From: Actinacidiphila yeochonensis CN732
GTDB taxonomy: Bacteria; Actinomycetota; Actinomycetes; Streptomycetales; Streptomycetaceae
Length of the DNA stretch: 64,000 nucleotides
Assembly (NCBI RefSeq): GCF_000745345.1
Contig: NZ_JQNR01000005.1
Location: 558,001-622,000 of the forward strand
Direction of reading: 5' to 3'
The notes beneath the pieces are model-generated. The model was not told the DNA's origin. It made no database searches and saw only the letters and a list, made by a program, of their open reading frames with translations. Positions within the stretch are counted from its first letter, which is position 1, and each line of letters begins with the position of its first letter. A program made the position numbers and the translations under genes. Shown here in pieces: positions 1-7,780 of the stretch.

Positions 1-1514
1 TCCGCGATGGCGACCTGCTTCTCCTTGGAGGGCTGGTAGGCGGTCTCCAGGGTGAAGCGGACCTTGATGACGTCGTCGTAGCGGAAGCCGCGGGGCTGGC
101 CGCCCGCGCCCTCGTCGAGGACGATCTCGCTGGTCGTGGTCTTGCCGTTGGCCTCGGTGACGGTGGCCTCGACGCGGTGCGGGAGGGCCTCCTGGGTGTT
201 CTGGTCGGCTCGGTTGGAGACGCCCGGCGTGATGATCAGGTCCAGCAGCCGGGTCGGTTCGTCGAACGACGCCTCGATCCACTGGCCCTGGCCCGACTCG
301 GACACCCCCGGGCCCCACCAGGTGTTGTTGAACTCGTCGAACGCCAGCCCGGGCTTGTGGCCGGCGAAGAAGCGGGACGCCGTGACCTGGTCCGGGGCGA
401 CGGGGGCGCGCTTGGCGAAGTGGTCGCGGGTGGCCTGGACGCCCTTGGGGATGTTGACGGCCAGCACGATCACCAGGGTCAGGACGATCGCCGCCCCCAG
501 CCAGCCCAGTACCCGGTCGAAGGTGTGGCGCAGCCGGGGGCGCTCGCCGGCCCACGGGGTCTCCCTGTTGCGGAAGTCCAGCAGCCGCCGCCACCACGGC
601 AGCCGTCCCGGGGCCTGCTGCTCCCCGGCCATGGACATCGCGCACCGGGCGCAGAAGTGCCGGTCGGGCCGGTTCCGGGTGCCGCACCAGGGGCAGGGCA
701 CGCCGCCGTCCACGCCCAGTTCCTCGCCCGGGGCCTGGACGGTCTGCGGGCGCTGGGGGGCCGGAAGGCCGGGCAGGACCGGGGCCACGGAGGGCGTCGC
801 GACGGGCTCGGGGTCGGCGACCGGGACGAGCAGGCGGCGGGCGCGGTCGGACATGCCCTCGGCGTCCGACAGCCGCAGGTTCTCCAGGGTGTCGTTCTCG
901 GACGCGGCGGCCCCGTCAGCGCCGTGTCCGGCGGGCGAGCCGGGCGCGGGCGGGCCGAACGCCGGCGGCCCGAACGCGGGCGGACCGAACGCGGGCGGGT
1001 TGGCGGTGGGCACGCCGTACTGGGCGGCCTGGGCCGGGACGCCCGCGTCCCCGCCGGACCCGGCGGCGTACGCGGACCCCCAGGTACCCGCCGGCTGCGC
1101 CGCGGGCATCGGGTACTCGGGGCCGGGCGAGCCCCCCGGGGTGCCGGGCAGGCCCGTACCGCCGCCGGGCGCGGGGTAGGCGTCCTGGGCGGGGTAGGCG
1201 GTCGCCGGGGCGGCCGGCGGCACCAGCCGGGGCGGCACGAACGACGACGCCCCTCCCTGCCCGGGCACCGCCGCCCCGCCGGGGTCCCCGCCGTACGTGC
1301 GCGGGTCGCCGGCCCGTCCGGCGGTGTCCGCCCCGGCGCGCGGCGCGGCCTCCGGCTCGGTACGCGGCGCGGGCTCGGTACGCGGCGCGGGCTCGGCGCG
1401 CGGCGCGGCGGCCGCCCGTTCCGACCAGCTCAGTACGGCCCCGCACGCGTCGCAGAACGACACGCCCGGTTCCGCGCGGGTGCCGCATTCTGCGCAGTTC
1501 TGCGTGGTGGTCAT
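1..1514 (-). CDS. Zinc-ribbon membrane protein with extracellular discoidin-like domain (CisA-like), 3' end off the window
   Basis: About 504 codons are visible and the C-terminus lies beyond the left edge. It starts at an ATG that overlaps the stop of the tail protein gene by 4 nt (ATGA), so it is the last visible gene of the CIS operon. Cys7, Cys10, Cys21 and Cys24 form a zinc ribbon; a long Ala/Pro/Gly-rich disordered stretch follows, then a second zinc ribbon (CPWC...CARC, near residue 280), one membrane helix near residue 340 and a beta-rich domain resembling F5/8 type C (discoidin) glycan-binding modules. The arrangement and position match CisA, the Streptomyces membrane protein linked to CIS docking or firing; that name is recalled rather than searched. 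Inference: cytoplasmic N-terminus, envelope-facing sugar-binding C-terminus. Confidence 0.85.
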   Translation of the reverse strand, partial: MTTTQNCAECGTRAEPGVSFCDACGAVLSWSERAAAAPRAEPAPRTEPAPRTEPEAAPRAGADTAGRAGDPRTYGGDPGGAAVPGQGGASSFVPPRLVPPAAPATAYPAQDAYPAPGGGTGLPGTPGGSPGPEYPMPAAQPAGTWGSAYAAGSGGDAGVPAQAAQYGVPTANPPAFGPPAFGPPAFGPPAPGSPAGHGADGAAASENDTLENLRLSDAEGMSDRARRLLVPVADPEPVATPSVAPVLPGLPAPQRPQTVQAPGEELGVDGGVPCPWCGTRNRPDRHFCARCAMSMAGEQQAPGRLPWWRRLLDFRNRETPWAGERPRLRHTFDRVLGWLGAAIVLTLVIVLAVNIPKGVQATRDHFAKRAPVAPDQVTASRFFAGHKPGLAFDEFNNTWWGPGVSESGQGQWIEASFDEPTRLLDLIITPGVSNRADQNTQEALPHRVEATVTEANGKTTTSEIVLDEGAGGQPRGFRYDDVIKVRFTLETAYQPSKEKQVAIA

Positions 1515-2074
1515 CTCTCCGGGGTCCTTTCGGCGGCGCCGGCGGTCACCTCGACCGTGTACGGCATGTGGGCGGGCCGGGCGGCGGCGACGAGGTGGTC
1601 CAGGCGGTAGTGGTCGGCCGGGGTCGGGTCCGGCAGCCTCAGGTGGACGTGCAGGCGCGGGCGGGACTCGCCGGGGATCGGGCCCAGCGGACGGGCGCTC
1701 CAGCCGGCGCCGCCGCTCTCGGTGATCTCCGGTTCGACGCCGAAGGCGAGCCGGACCGCTTCGGCCAGGCCGCGCCGGGTGCCGCGGATACGGTGCAGCC
1801 GCGCGGCGGTCGCCACGGCGGCGCGGAGCAGCGGTTCGGGTTCGGTGCCGTCGGTCTCCGCGCCGACCCAGCCCGCCAGCCAGCGGGCGAAGTCCACGGG
1901 GGTCAGGTCCGGCCGGAAGTAGGTGTCGAGGCAGTCGAGCACGCTGTGGATGGGTGCGACCACCTCGTCGAGCCCGGCGACGAAGCGCTGCGCGAGGTCG
2001 TCGTCGGCGAAGACGGCGGGCAGCATCGTACCGATCGGCGCCGACGACTCAAGGCCGTCGATGGACCCTCTCAT
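1511..2074 (-). CDS. cis12: CIS baseplate tail protein I family (Afp12/Pvc12-like)
   Basis: 187 residues. The N-terminal MRGSIDGLES, the stretch FARWLAGWVGAE near residue 60 and the RGTRRGL motif before a short C-terminal beta domain are typical of the phage-tail-protein family (P2 gpI-like, TIGR02242) found in baseplates of CIS particles. It should contribute to the baseplate wedge beside the baseplate J protein. The ATG overlaps the stop of the upstream gene by 4 nt and its own stop overlaps the next start by 4 nt, implying translational coupling. A longer open frame upstream is only a shadow of the baseplate gene. Confidence 0.9.
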   Translation of the reverse strand: MRGSIDGLESSAPIGTMLPAVFADDDLAQRFVAGLDEVVAPIHSVLDCLDTYFRPDLTPVDFARWLAGWVGAETDGTEPEPLLRAAVATAARLHRIRGTRRGLAEAVRLAFGVEPEITESGGAGWSARPLGPIPGESRPRLHVHLRLPDPTPADHYRLDHLVAAARPAHMPYTVEVTAGAAERTPER

Positions 2075-4068
2075 CCGCGGCTCAGGCCCTTCCGCTCGGT
2101 GGGCACCAGGGAGCTGTCCCCGATCACCCGGACGCGGTGGTCGAAGGAGAACACCAGGGACGGCGCCGAGAGGTCGATGCGGTCCGTGGCCTCGCCGCGC
2201 TTGCCGGTCAGCGGGTCGGCGGGGTGCAGGACGACCTCGTCGACCAGCTCGACGCCGGGGACCCGCTGGAGCACCGCGAACGCCTCGCCGGCCTGCACCG
2301 GCCGGCCGAACGGCCACCCCTTGCCGTCCGCGCCGCCGGTCAGCGGGTCGAGGTGCCGGTAGAGGGCGTCGTGCACCCGGCGGCGCACGAGGTCGGTGTC
2401 GACGCCGCGGAAGGCGTGCACGGTGGCCACCACGGTGACGCCCTGGTAGTACGGCGGGCCGACCGCCAACCGGGTGCCGATCAGGCGGCGTTCGTCGAGG
2501 TGGCGGGTGATGCGCTCCAGCAGGGAGTCGCCGGGGACGAGTTGCTCGAAGCGCAGCCGGCCACCCGGGTCCGGCACCGCCTGCGGTACCACCAACACCC
2601 TTACAGCGTAAGCGCCGTGCTCGCTCTCCTCGCCCTCCAGACAGGTGATGCGCGCGGTCTCGGGGGCGGCGCGGCGGGCCAGCTCCTCGTAGTCGCGCAG
2701 GGTCACCGCCCGCTCCTGGGCGCGCAGCGTGATCGGGGCCCGGGCCTTCGCCTCCTCGACCGTCTCCCCGTCCACACCCCCGCGCGCCGCCTCGCGGTTG
2801 ACGACCTCCGAGACGTAGGGGATGGAGGTGCGCAGTATCTGGACGGCGCCGCGCGCCACGTTGCCCGCGCGGCCGCCGCCGGTGCGGTAGCGGCGGGCGC
2901 GGATGGGCGAGCCCTTGGGGGCGACCATCCCGTACTGGCGGAGCGAGCCGTCGGGTTCGCGCACCGCCGGCCCGAAGGCGATCTCGCCGGTGGTGGCGTC
3001 CACGGTGATGTGGCGGTCGGCCGGGCCCGAGGCGGCGAAGTTCTGGACGACCTGCCAGTCCTGCCAGCCCTCGTGCTCGGCGGTCTGCAGCAGCACCGGC
3101 GGGGTGTCGCCGACCACGGGCGCGTGCGCGAGCCGCAGCCGCTGGCCGGGCAGCCCGGTGGACTCGCCGAGCGCCTCGTCGTACACCGTCTCGGCGTGGA
3201 CGGCGGGGGTGGTGCCGCCGATCGTGCAGGCGTCGGCGGCCCGGACGGTGGGGGAGGTGGTGTAGAAGGGCTGGCCGTGGAGGGGTTCGGTGACCCGGCA
3301 GCGGAGCCAGCCGCCCTCCTTGCCGGCGTTGCGGGACAGCACGTGCCCGCCGGGGATGTGCAGGATGACCTCGCCGGGCCGGTTGAGGCCGCCGGTGCCG
3401 TCCCGGTCGACCACGCAGGGCTGCCAGCCGTCCTCGGTCCACGCCTCCCAGACCAGGGGCGGCTGCCGCGGGTCCACGCCGACGCCGTCGACCCGGCTGT
3501 CGAGGTTCAGGGCGACGGCGCAGTGCGGCACGGCGCTGGTCAGGCCCAGCAGCATGCAGTCGCCGGGGGCGGGCGCCTCGGCGAAGCACAGCACGTCCTT
3601 GTCCTCGTCGGCGAGGTCGTGCGTGCGGTCCACCGACGGCTCGCCCCGGCGCTGCACCAGCAGGTGGCGCAACTCGCAGTTCCAGACGACCAGTTCGCGC
3701 TCGGTGGCGAAGACGACCGCCTCCTCGTCCGCGGTGCGGGTGGTGGCCGCCTCGGTGCCGACCGGCATCGTCACCGGTTCCTCCTGCGGCGCCGAGAGCC
3801 AGAAGGTCACCTCGGTGCGGGCCGCGGAGGGCGGGAACAGGGTGATGCCGACCAGGTCCAGGAAGGCCAGGTGGTTCTTCTCCGGCACCCGGTTGAGCCG
3901 GTAGACGATCTGGTCGGCCATGTGGGCGACCGTCTCGACGAGCGTGATGCCCGGGTCGGAGACGTTGTGGTCGGTCCACTCCGGGGCGCGCTGCTGGATG
4001 TAGCGCTTGGCGTCGTCGACGAACTGCTGGAAGCGGCGGTCGTCGAGGTTCGGGGAGGGAAGGGCCAT
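2071..4068 (-). CDS. cis11: CIS baseplate assembly protein J (Afp11-like)
   Basis: 665 residues, starting MALPSPNLDD at an ATG fused to the preceding stop (TGATG). The N-terminus (NVSDPGITLVE, then FLDLVGITLFPP) is the signature of the putative baseplate assembly family (TIGR02243), homologous to phage baseplate J and gp6. The middle beta-rich part and the C-terminal J-like segment (TLRDYEELARRA, ITCLEGEE) follow in order. Role: main wedge scaffold connecting the gp25 protein to the outer baseplate. The overlap with genes on both sides places it in one polycistronic unit. Confidence 0.93.
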   Translation of the reverse strand: MALPSPNLDDRRFQQFVDDAKRYIQQRAPEWTDHNVSDPGITLVETVAHMADQIVYRLNRVPEKNHLAFLDLVGITLFPPSAARTEVTFWLSAPQEEPVTMPVGTEAATTRTADEEAVVFATERELVVWNCELRHLLVQRRGEPSVDRTHDLADEDKDVLCFAEAPAPGDCMLLGLTSAVPHCAVALNLDSRVDGVGVDPRQPPLVWEAWTEDGWQPCVVDRDGTGGLNRPGEVILHIPGGHVLSRNAGKEGGWLRCRVTEPLHGQPFYTTSPTVRAADACTIGGTTPAVHAETVYDEALGESTGLPGQRLRLAHAPVVGDTPPVLLQTAEHEGWQDWQVVQNFAASGPADRHITVDATTGEIAFGPAVREPDGSLRQYGMVAPKGSPIRARRYRTGGGRAGNVARGAVQILRTSIPYVSEVVNREAARGGVDGETVEEAKARAPITLRAQERAVTLRDYEELARRAAPETARITCLEGEESEHGAYAVRVLVVPQAVPDPGGRLRFEQLVPGDSLLERITRHLDERRLIGTRLAVGPPYYQGVTVVATVHAFRGVDTDLVRRRVHDALYRHLDPLTGGADGKGWPFGRPVQAGEAFAVLQRVPGVELVDEVVLHPADPLTGKRGEATDRIDLSAPSLVFSFDHRVRVIGDSSLVPTERKGLSRG

Positions 4069-4511
4069 CAGCGGTCGCTTTCGGAAGGGCCGCCCGGGCC
4101 GGGGCCGGCGTCGGGCTCGTCGTGGGACGGAATGACGTAGAACGGGAAGACGAGGCTGCGCGGGTTGTTGGTGCCGCGGATCGAGTAGCGGACGTCGATG
4201 TAGAGGACGCTCTGGTCGGTGCCGGCGGAGACCTCGACGTCCTCGACCCTGATCCGCGGCTCCCAGCGGTCCAGGCTGACGTGGACCTCGTGCTGGATAC
4301 GGCCCGCGGTCTGCTCGTTGACCGGCGCGAACACGAGGTCGTGGATGGCGCAGCCGAAGTCCGGCCGCATCGGCCGTTCCCCGGGCGCTGTCGACAGGAC
4401 CAGCCTGATCGCCTCCTCGATCTCCCGTTCCCCGCTGACCAGGGCGATCCCGCCGGTGGGTCCGATCCGCAGAGGGAACGACCAACCGGAACCGACGAAC
4501 TGCTCGGCCAT
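4068..4511 (-). CDS. cis9: CIS baseplate gp25/GPW family protein
   Basis: 147 residues. The motif EIEEAIRLVLSTAPGERPMRP followed by FGCAIHDLVF is the classic gp25-like lysozyme-fold signature, including the EPR-type segment (here GERPMRP) that seats gp25 under the sheath. In CIS particles it joins baseplate to the first sheath ring. The start MAEQFVGSGW lies 34 bp after the VgrG gene, and the stop overlaps the next start. Confidence 0.93.
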   Translation of the reverse strand: MAEQFVGSGWSFPLRIGPTGGIALVSGEREIEEAIRLVLSTAPGERPMRPDFGCAIHDLVFAPVNEQTAGRIQHEVHVSLDRWEPRIRVEDVEVSAGTDQSVLYIDVRYSIRGTNNPRSLVFPFYVIPSHDEPDAGPGPGGPSESDR

Positions 4512-4545
4512 CAGTTCTGCACCCGCCTTCCAGGGGGGTTCACGC

Positions 4546-6444
4546 TCATATCGGCAGCGGAATGTTGTTGACCAGCACCGCGGGGGACTCGATCAGGGTC
4601 GAGGCCGCCTTGATCGTCGTGTTGAGGATCGAGCTGATCTGCACGGTTCCCTCGCCGGTGAGCATCGCGGCGCCCACGGCGTTCATGTTCAGCAGGCCCA
4701 TCGCGTTCAGTGACATCTCGCCCATGGCCCTGATGCTGACCACGCCGTCGCCGCTGATGCTGAGGGGGCCGCCGCTCTTGATCGTCATGGCGCCCCGGGA
4801 GCTGAGCGAGAGGTCCGCACCCGCCTCCACCGACACCGACCGGCTGCCCTTGATCGTCACCTCGCCCTTGCTGTCGATGACGATCTCGGTGTTCGTCCGG
4901 TCCAGGTGGACGCGCAGCTGCCCGTCCCCGGACACCAGCCGGACGCCCTGCTTGCGGCCGCCGGTCTTCTGGCTGAGCAGGTCCAGCCGGTTGCCGTCCC
5001 GGTCGGAGACGGTGTGCCGGCTCGCCTTCTTGCGCGCGGTGTCGTGCAGCGGGACGTCGCCGACGGTGGTCGGCTTGTCCTTGCCGTTGTAGAGCCCGCC
5101 GATCACGAACGGGTGGTCGAGGGCCCCCCGGTCGAACGCGACGAGCACCTCGTCGTTGACGTCCATCGGGAAGACCCCGCCGCCGCCGAGGCCGCCCATC
5201 TGCACCGTCCGCGTCCAGTCGCTGACGTAGCTGTCGTCCAGCCACGGGAACCGCAGCCGGACGCGCCCCTGCTTGAGCGGGTCGTTCACGTCGGTGACCA
5301 GGGCGTTGGCCACGCTGGGCAGCCGGGGGGCGGTCTCCGCGCCGCCGGAGGTGAGCCCGTACAGCGAGCGCCACTGGCGGCCGCTGACCGTCACCCACGT
5401 CTCGTAGTGGCTGCCGTCGCCGAAGACGTGCCGCACCGAGGTGGCCGTGTACTTGCCCTCGAAGGGTTCGCCCACCTCGGACAGCGCCACCGGGACGCCC
5501 GGCCGCAGCTTGGGGTTGCCGCGGGCGACGACCTCCACCTCGGCGAACGCGGAGGTGACGTCGTCGGCGAGCGCGTCGGCGGCGAACTTCACCTCGTTCT
5601 GCTTGTCGTACGGGGTGCCCGTGTCGACCAGCTTCGCCGTGCCGAACTTCGCGGCGACCGCGCCCGGCGTCGTGCCGATCCCGATGGCGGGGTTGGAGGT
5701 GGCGGGCGAGACCGCGCTGAGCTTCGTCTTCGTCGTGACGTCCCAGCCGCGCGACTCGACCTTGCCGACCTGGTCGGCGGCGGTGACGGCGGCCCGCAGC
5801 CGCAGGATGTCGTGGCCGGCCTGGAGCACGAACGGGCTCTTGTCGCCGTCGGTACTCGGGGAGGGGGCACCGGAGGACGGCTTGGGCCGCACGAACTGGA
5901 ACCTGCCGTCCGCGTCGACGGACATCACCATCTCGTTCTCGTCGGCGAGCCGCGCGAGGAAGTCCCAGTCGGTGACGTTGGACTGGCTGATGAACTCGTA
6001 CACCGTCCTCGTCGACTCGATCCGCCCGATCGGCACGCCGTCCTGGGCGGCCAGTTTCCGGGCGATGTCGGACGCGCTCTGGTTGCGGAAGGCGGCCACC
6101 CGGCGCTGGCGCAGCAGGCGGTGCCCGAGGTCGTAGCCGCGGATGACGGCGAAGGTGCCGGTGCCGTCGTAGTCGACCTCCAGGCCGGTGACCTCGCCGG
6201 TCAGCAGCCGGTCGGCGGCGCCCTTGCCGTCGGCCACCGGGGCGAGGGTCACCGGGGTGCCGAAGGTGACCCCGAGCTTGCCGAGGATCTTCCGGTACGG
6301 GTCCCGGAAGCTGAGCCGGAACGCGGCCGGGACGCCGACGCCCTGGTCCACGTAGGCGTCGACCAGCGCGCTGGTGTACTGCGACGGCACCTTGGCGCCG
6401 CCGATCCTGACGTCGATGACACTGGAGAACGCGGGGCGCACCAT
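4546..6444 (-). CDS. cis8: CIS spike, VgrG/gp5-gp27-like
   Basis: 632 residues. The ATG (MVRPAFSSVIDV) overlaps the stop of the LysM gene by 1 nt; longer upstream frames are shadows. Residues 1-350 resemble the gp27-like hub (phage late control D family); an OB-fold follows (FPWLDDSYVSDWTR, then NDEVLVAFDRG near residue 440); the tail is a repetitive beta-helix of short G/S/T-rich turns ending at the stop. No PAAR-like tip domain is fused, and no separate PAAR gene is visible in this window. Role: central spike and hub of the baseplate. Confidence 0.93.
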   Translation of the reverse strand: MVRPAFSSVIDVRIGGAKVPSQYTSALVDAYVDQGVGVPAAFRLSFRDPYRKILGKLGVTFGTPVTLAPVADGKGAADRLLTGEVTGLEVDYDGTGTFAVIRGYDLGHRLLRQRRVAAFRNQSASDIARKLAAQDGVPIGRIESTRTVYEFISQSNVTDWDFLARLADENEMVMSVDADGRFQFVRPKPSSGAPSPSTDGDKSPFVLQAGHDILRLRAAVTAADQVGKVESRGWDVTTKTKLSAVSPATSNPAIGIGTTPGAVAAKFGTAKLVDTGTPYDKQNEVKFAADALADDVTSAFAEVEVVARGNPKLRPGVPVALSEVGEPFEGKYTATSVRHVFGDGSHYETWVTVSGRQWRSLYGLTSGGAETAPRLPSVANALVTDVNDPLKQGRVRLRFPWLDDSYVSDWTRTVQMGGLGGGGVFPMDVNDEVLVAFDRGALDHPFVIGGLYNGKDKPTTVGDVPLHDTARKKASRHTVSDRDGNRLDLLSQKTGGRKQGVRLVSGDGQLRVHLDRTNTEIVIDSKGEVTIKGSRSVSVEAGADLSLSSRGAMTIKSGGPLSISGDGVVSIRAMGEMSLNAMGLLNMNAVGAAMLTGEGTVQISSILNTTIKAASTLIESPAVLVNNIPLPI

Positions 6445-7166
6445 CAGCCGCGCACCTCCTCGGCGGCGGGCAGCACCAGCTCGACGCCGGTCGGCAACTG
6501 CCCCGGGTTGTCGATGCCGTTGGCCTCGGCGATCGCCCGCCAGGCGCCGGCGTTGCCGTACTCCCGCCACGCCAGCGACTGCAGCGAGTCGCCCGCCACG
6601 ACGCGGTGCACGCGCTGCGCGGTCAGCGCGCCGGACGTCGGGTTCTGGTTCGGCGTCTTGCCGGGGATCTCGTGCAGTTGCAGCCGGCAGGTGGCGCGGA
6701 TGGGGACGCCGGTGGTGCCGAAGACCGTGTACGAGGCCTCGACGGCGCTGACGTACCCGATGAACCGGGCCGTCGAGAACGACCCCCACTGGAAGAGCAC
6801 CCACGGCGGCGAGGGCTGCTTCGCGGCGACGCTGCTCGCGGTCACCTCGCAGCACTCCAGCAGCGACTCGACCTTCTTCAGCACGGCGTTGCCGGTCGGG
6901 TCGCCGGAGGAGTCGAGGAAGATCTCCACGCTCATCTCCATCGCCTCCACCCCCATGAACTCCGGCAGCGAGCCGTCCCGTTCGATCTGCGCCGGGGTCG
7001 ACACCCAGTTCGCCCGGCGGCTCAGCGAGAGCTGCGACGGGTTGAAGTCGAAGGCGAACGTCCTGATGATCCCGCCGGGCATGGTGCTGTCGCCCACCGG
7101 GGGTTCGTGAATCGCCAGGCTGGCACGGACCAGGCTCTTGCCCGCGCCCTTGGAGCCCACGGCCAT
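6444..7166 (-). CDS. cis7: CIS LysM-domain tube/hub connector (Afp7-like)
   Basis: 240 residues. The N-terminus contains the FDFNPSQLSLSR segment usual in Afp7-type proteins; the C-terminal 50 residues are a LysM module (HRVVAGDSLQSLAWREYG). This protein family sits between spike hub and inner tube in CIS and R-type particles. The gene overlaps vgrG by 1 nt and follows the second tube gene after a 111-bp repeat-rich gap. Confidence 0.9.
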   Translation of the reverse strand: MAVGSKGAGKSLVRASLAIHEPPVGDSTMPGGIIRTFAFDFNPSQLSLSRRANWVSTPAQIERDGSLPEFMGVEAMEMSVEIFLDSSGDPTGNAVLKKVESLLECCEVTASSVAAKQPSPPWVLFQWGSFSTARFIGYVSAVEASYTVFGTTGVPIRATCRLQLHEIPGKTPNQNPTSGALTAQRVHRVVAGDSLQSLAWREYGNAGAWRAIAEANGIDNPGQLPTGVELVLPAAEEVRG

Positions 7167-7277
7167 GGTGCGCCCTCCCTCAGTCCTCGGTTCTCAGTCC
7201 TCGGTTCTCGGTTCTCGGTCCCCGGCGCTCAGCCCCCGGTGCCATGTCCCCGGTGCCCGGCCTCCGGTCCCCGGTGC
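7167..7277. repeat. Short imperfect repeats between tube and LysM genes
   Basis: The 111-bp gap is made of imperfect copies of a 7-14 bp unit (tcctcggttctcag, ggttctcggt, ccccggtgcc). No coding frame with good codon bias was found. The run may weaken coupling between the two genes; no terminator-like stem is obvious. Confidence 0.5.
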
Positions 7278-7700
7278 TCAGTCCGTGAACCCGTGGTGGG
7301 CGATCTCCAGGACCTCCGTGGCCACCGCCGGGTTGGCGGGGTCCAGGGTGGGCCCGGTCCACCGCACCGGCAGCACCTCGATCAGCCCCCAGCTCGCGAC
7401 CTGCGAGCCGTCCGCGCGCAGCGCCGCGATCTGCGCCGTGGGCCGCTTGATCCCGGTCTGCACGGACGAGATCCACTTGGCGACCTTCGTCGTGTCCGGG
7501 GTGAGCGGACGGGTCAGCCGGATCGTGGAGAACGTGACCCGGGTGGGCAGCGCCCAGACGAAGCCGTTGTTGCCGCCCTCCTGGCGGTGCTCGACCTCCA
7601 CCTCCGACGCCAGGCCCTCGCACCCGTTGAAGTAGCCGAGGCTCTCACCGTCGATGCTGAGGGAGAACCAGATGGTCGAGCCCGGGTCCTGGCTGGGCAT
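7278..7700 (-). CDS. CIS inner tube protein, second paralogue (gp19 family)
   Basis: 140 residues, starting MPSQDPGSTIW. The core (FSLSIDGESLGYFNGCEGL, EVEHRQEGG, ending in VLEIAHHGF) is the T4 gp19-like tube family. It is diverged from the other tube protein in this operon (11789-12232). In Afp/PVC systems additional tube-like proteins form the first rings above the hub, and its position next to the LysM connector fits that role. An AAAGG ribosome-binding stretch lies about 10 nt upstream of the ATG. Confidence 0.9.
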   Translation of the reverse strand: MPSQDPGSTIWFSLSIDGESLGYFNGCEGLASEVEVEHRQEGGNNGFVWALPTRVTFSTIRLTRPLTPDTTKVAKWISSVQTGIKRPTAQIAALRADGSQVASWGLIEVLPVRWTGPTLDPANPAVATEVLEIAHHGFTD

Positions 7701-7780
7701 CTGCGGCGGGCCTTTCTGTCGTGCGGGGCGTCGTTACGGGGAGCTGGGCGGTTCGGGCCGTCCGGCGGTCGGCGGCGGGG

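Noticed and set aside
1954..4140. Long plus-strand frame across the baseplate genes
   Set aside because: Antisense to the baseplate J and tail protein genes, which have clear family motifs.
4546..6855. Longer VgrG start near 6855
   Set aside because: The extra 137 residues are Arg-rich and antisense-like; the ATG overlapping the LysM stop fits the operon pattern.
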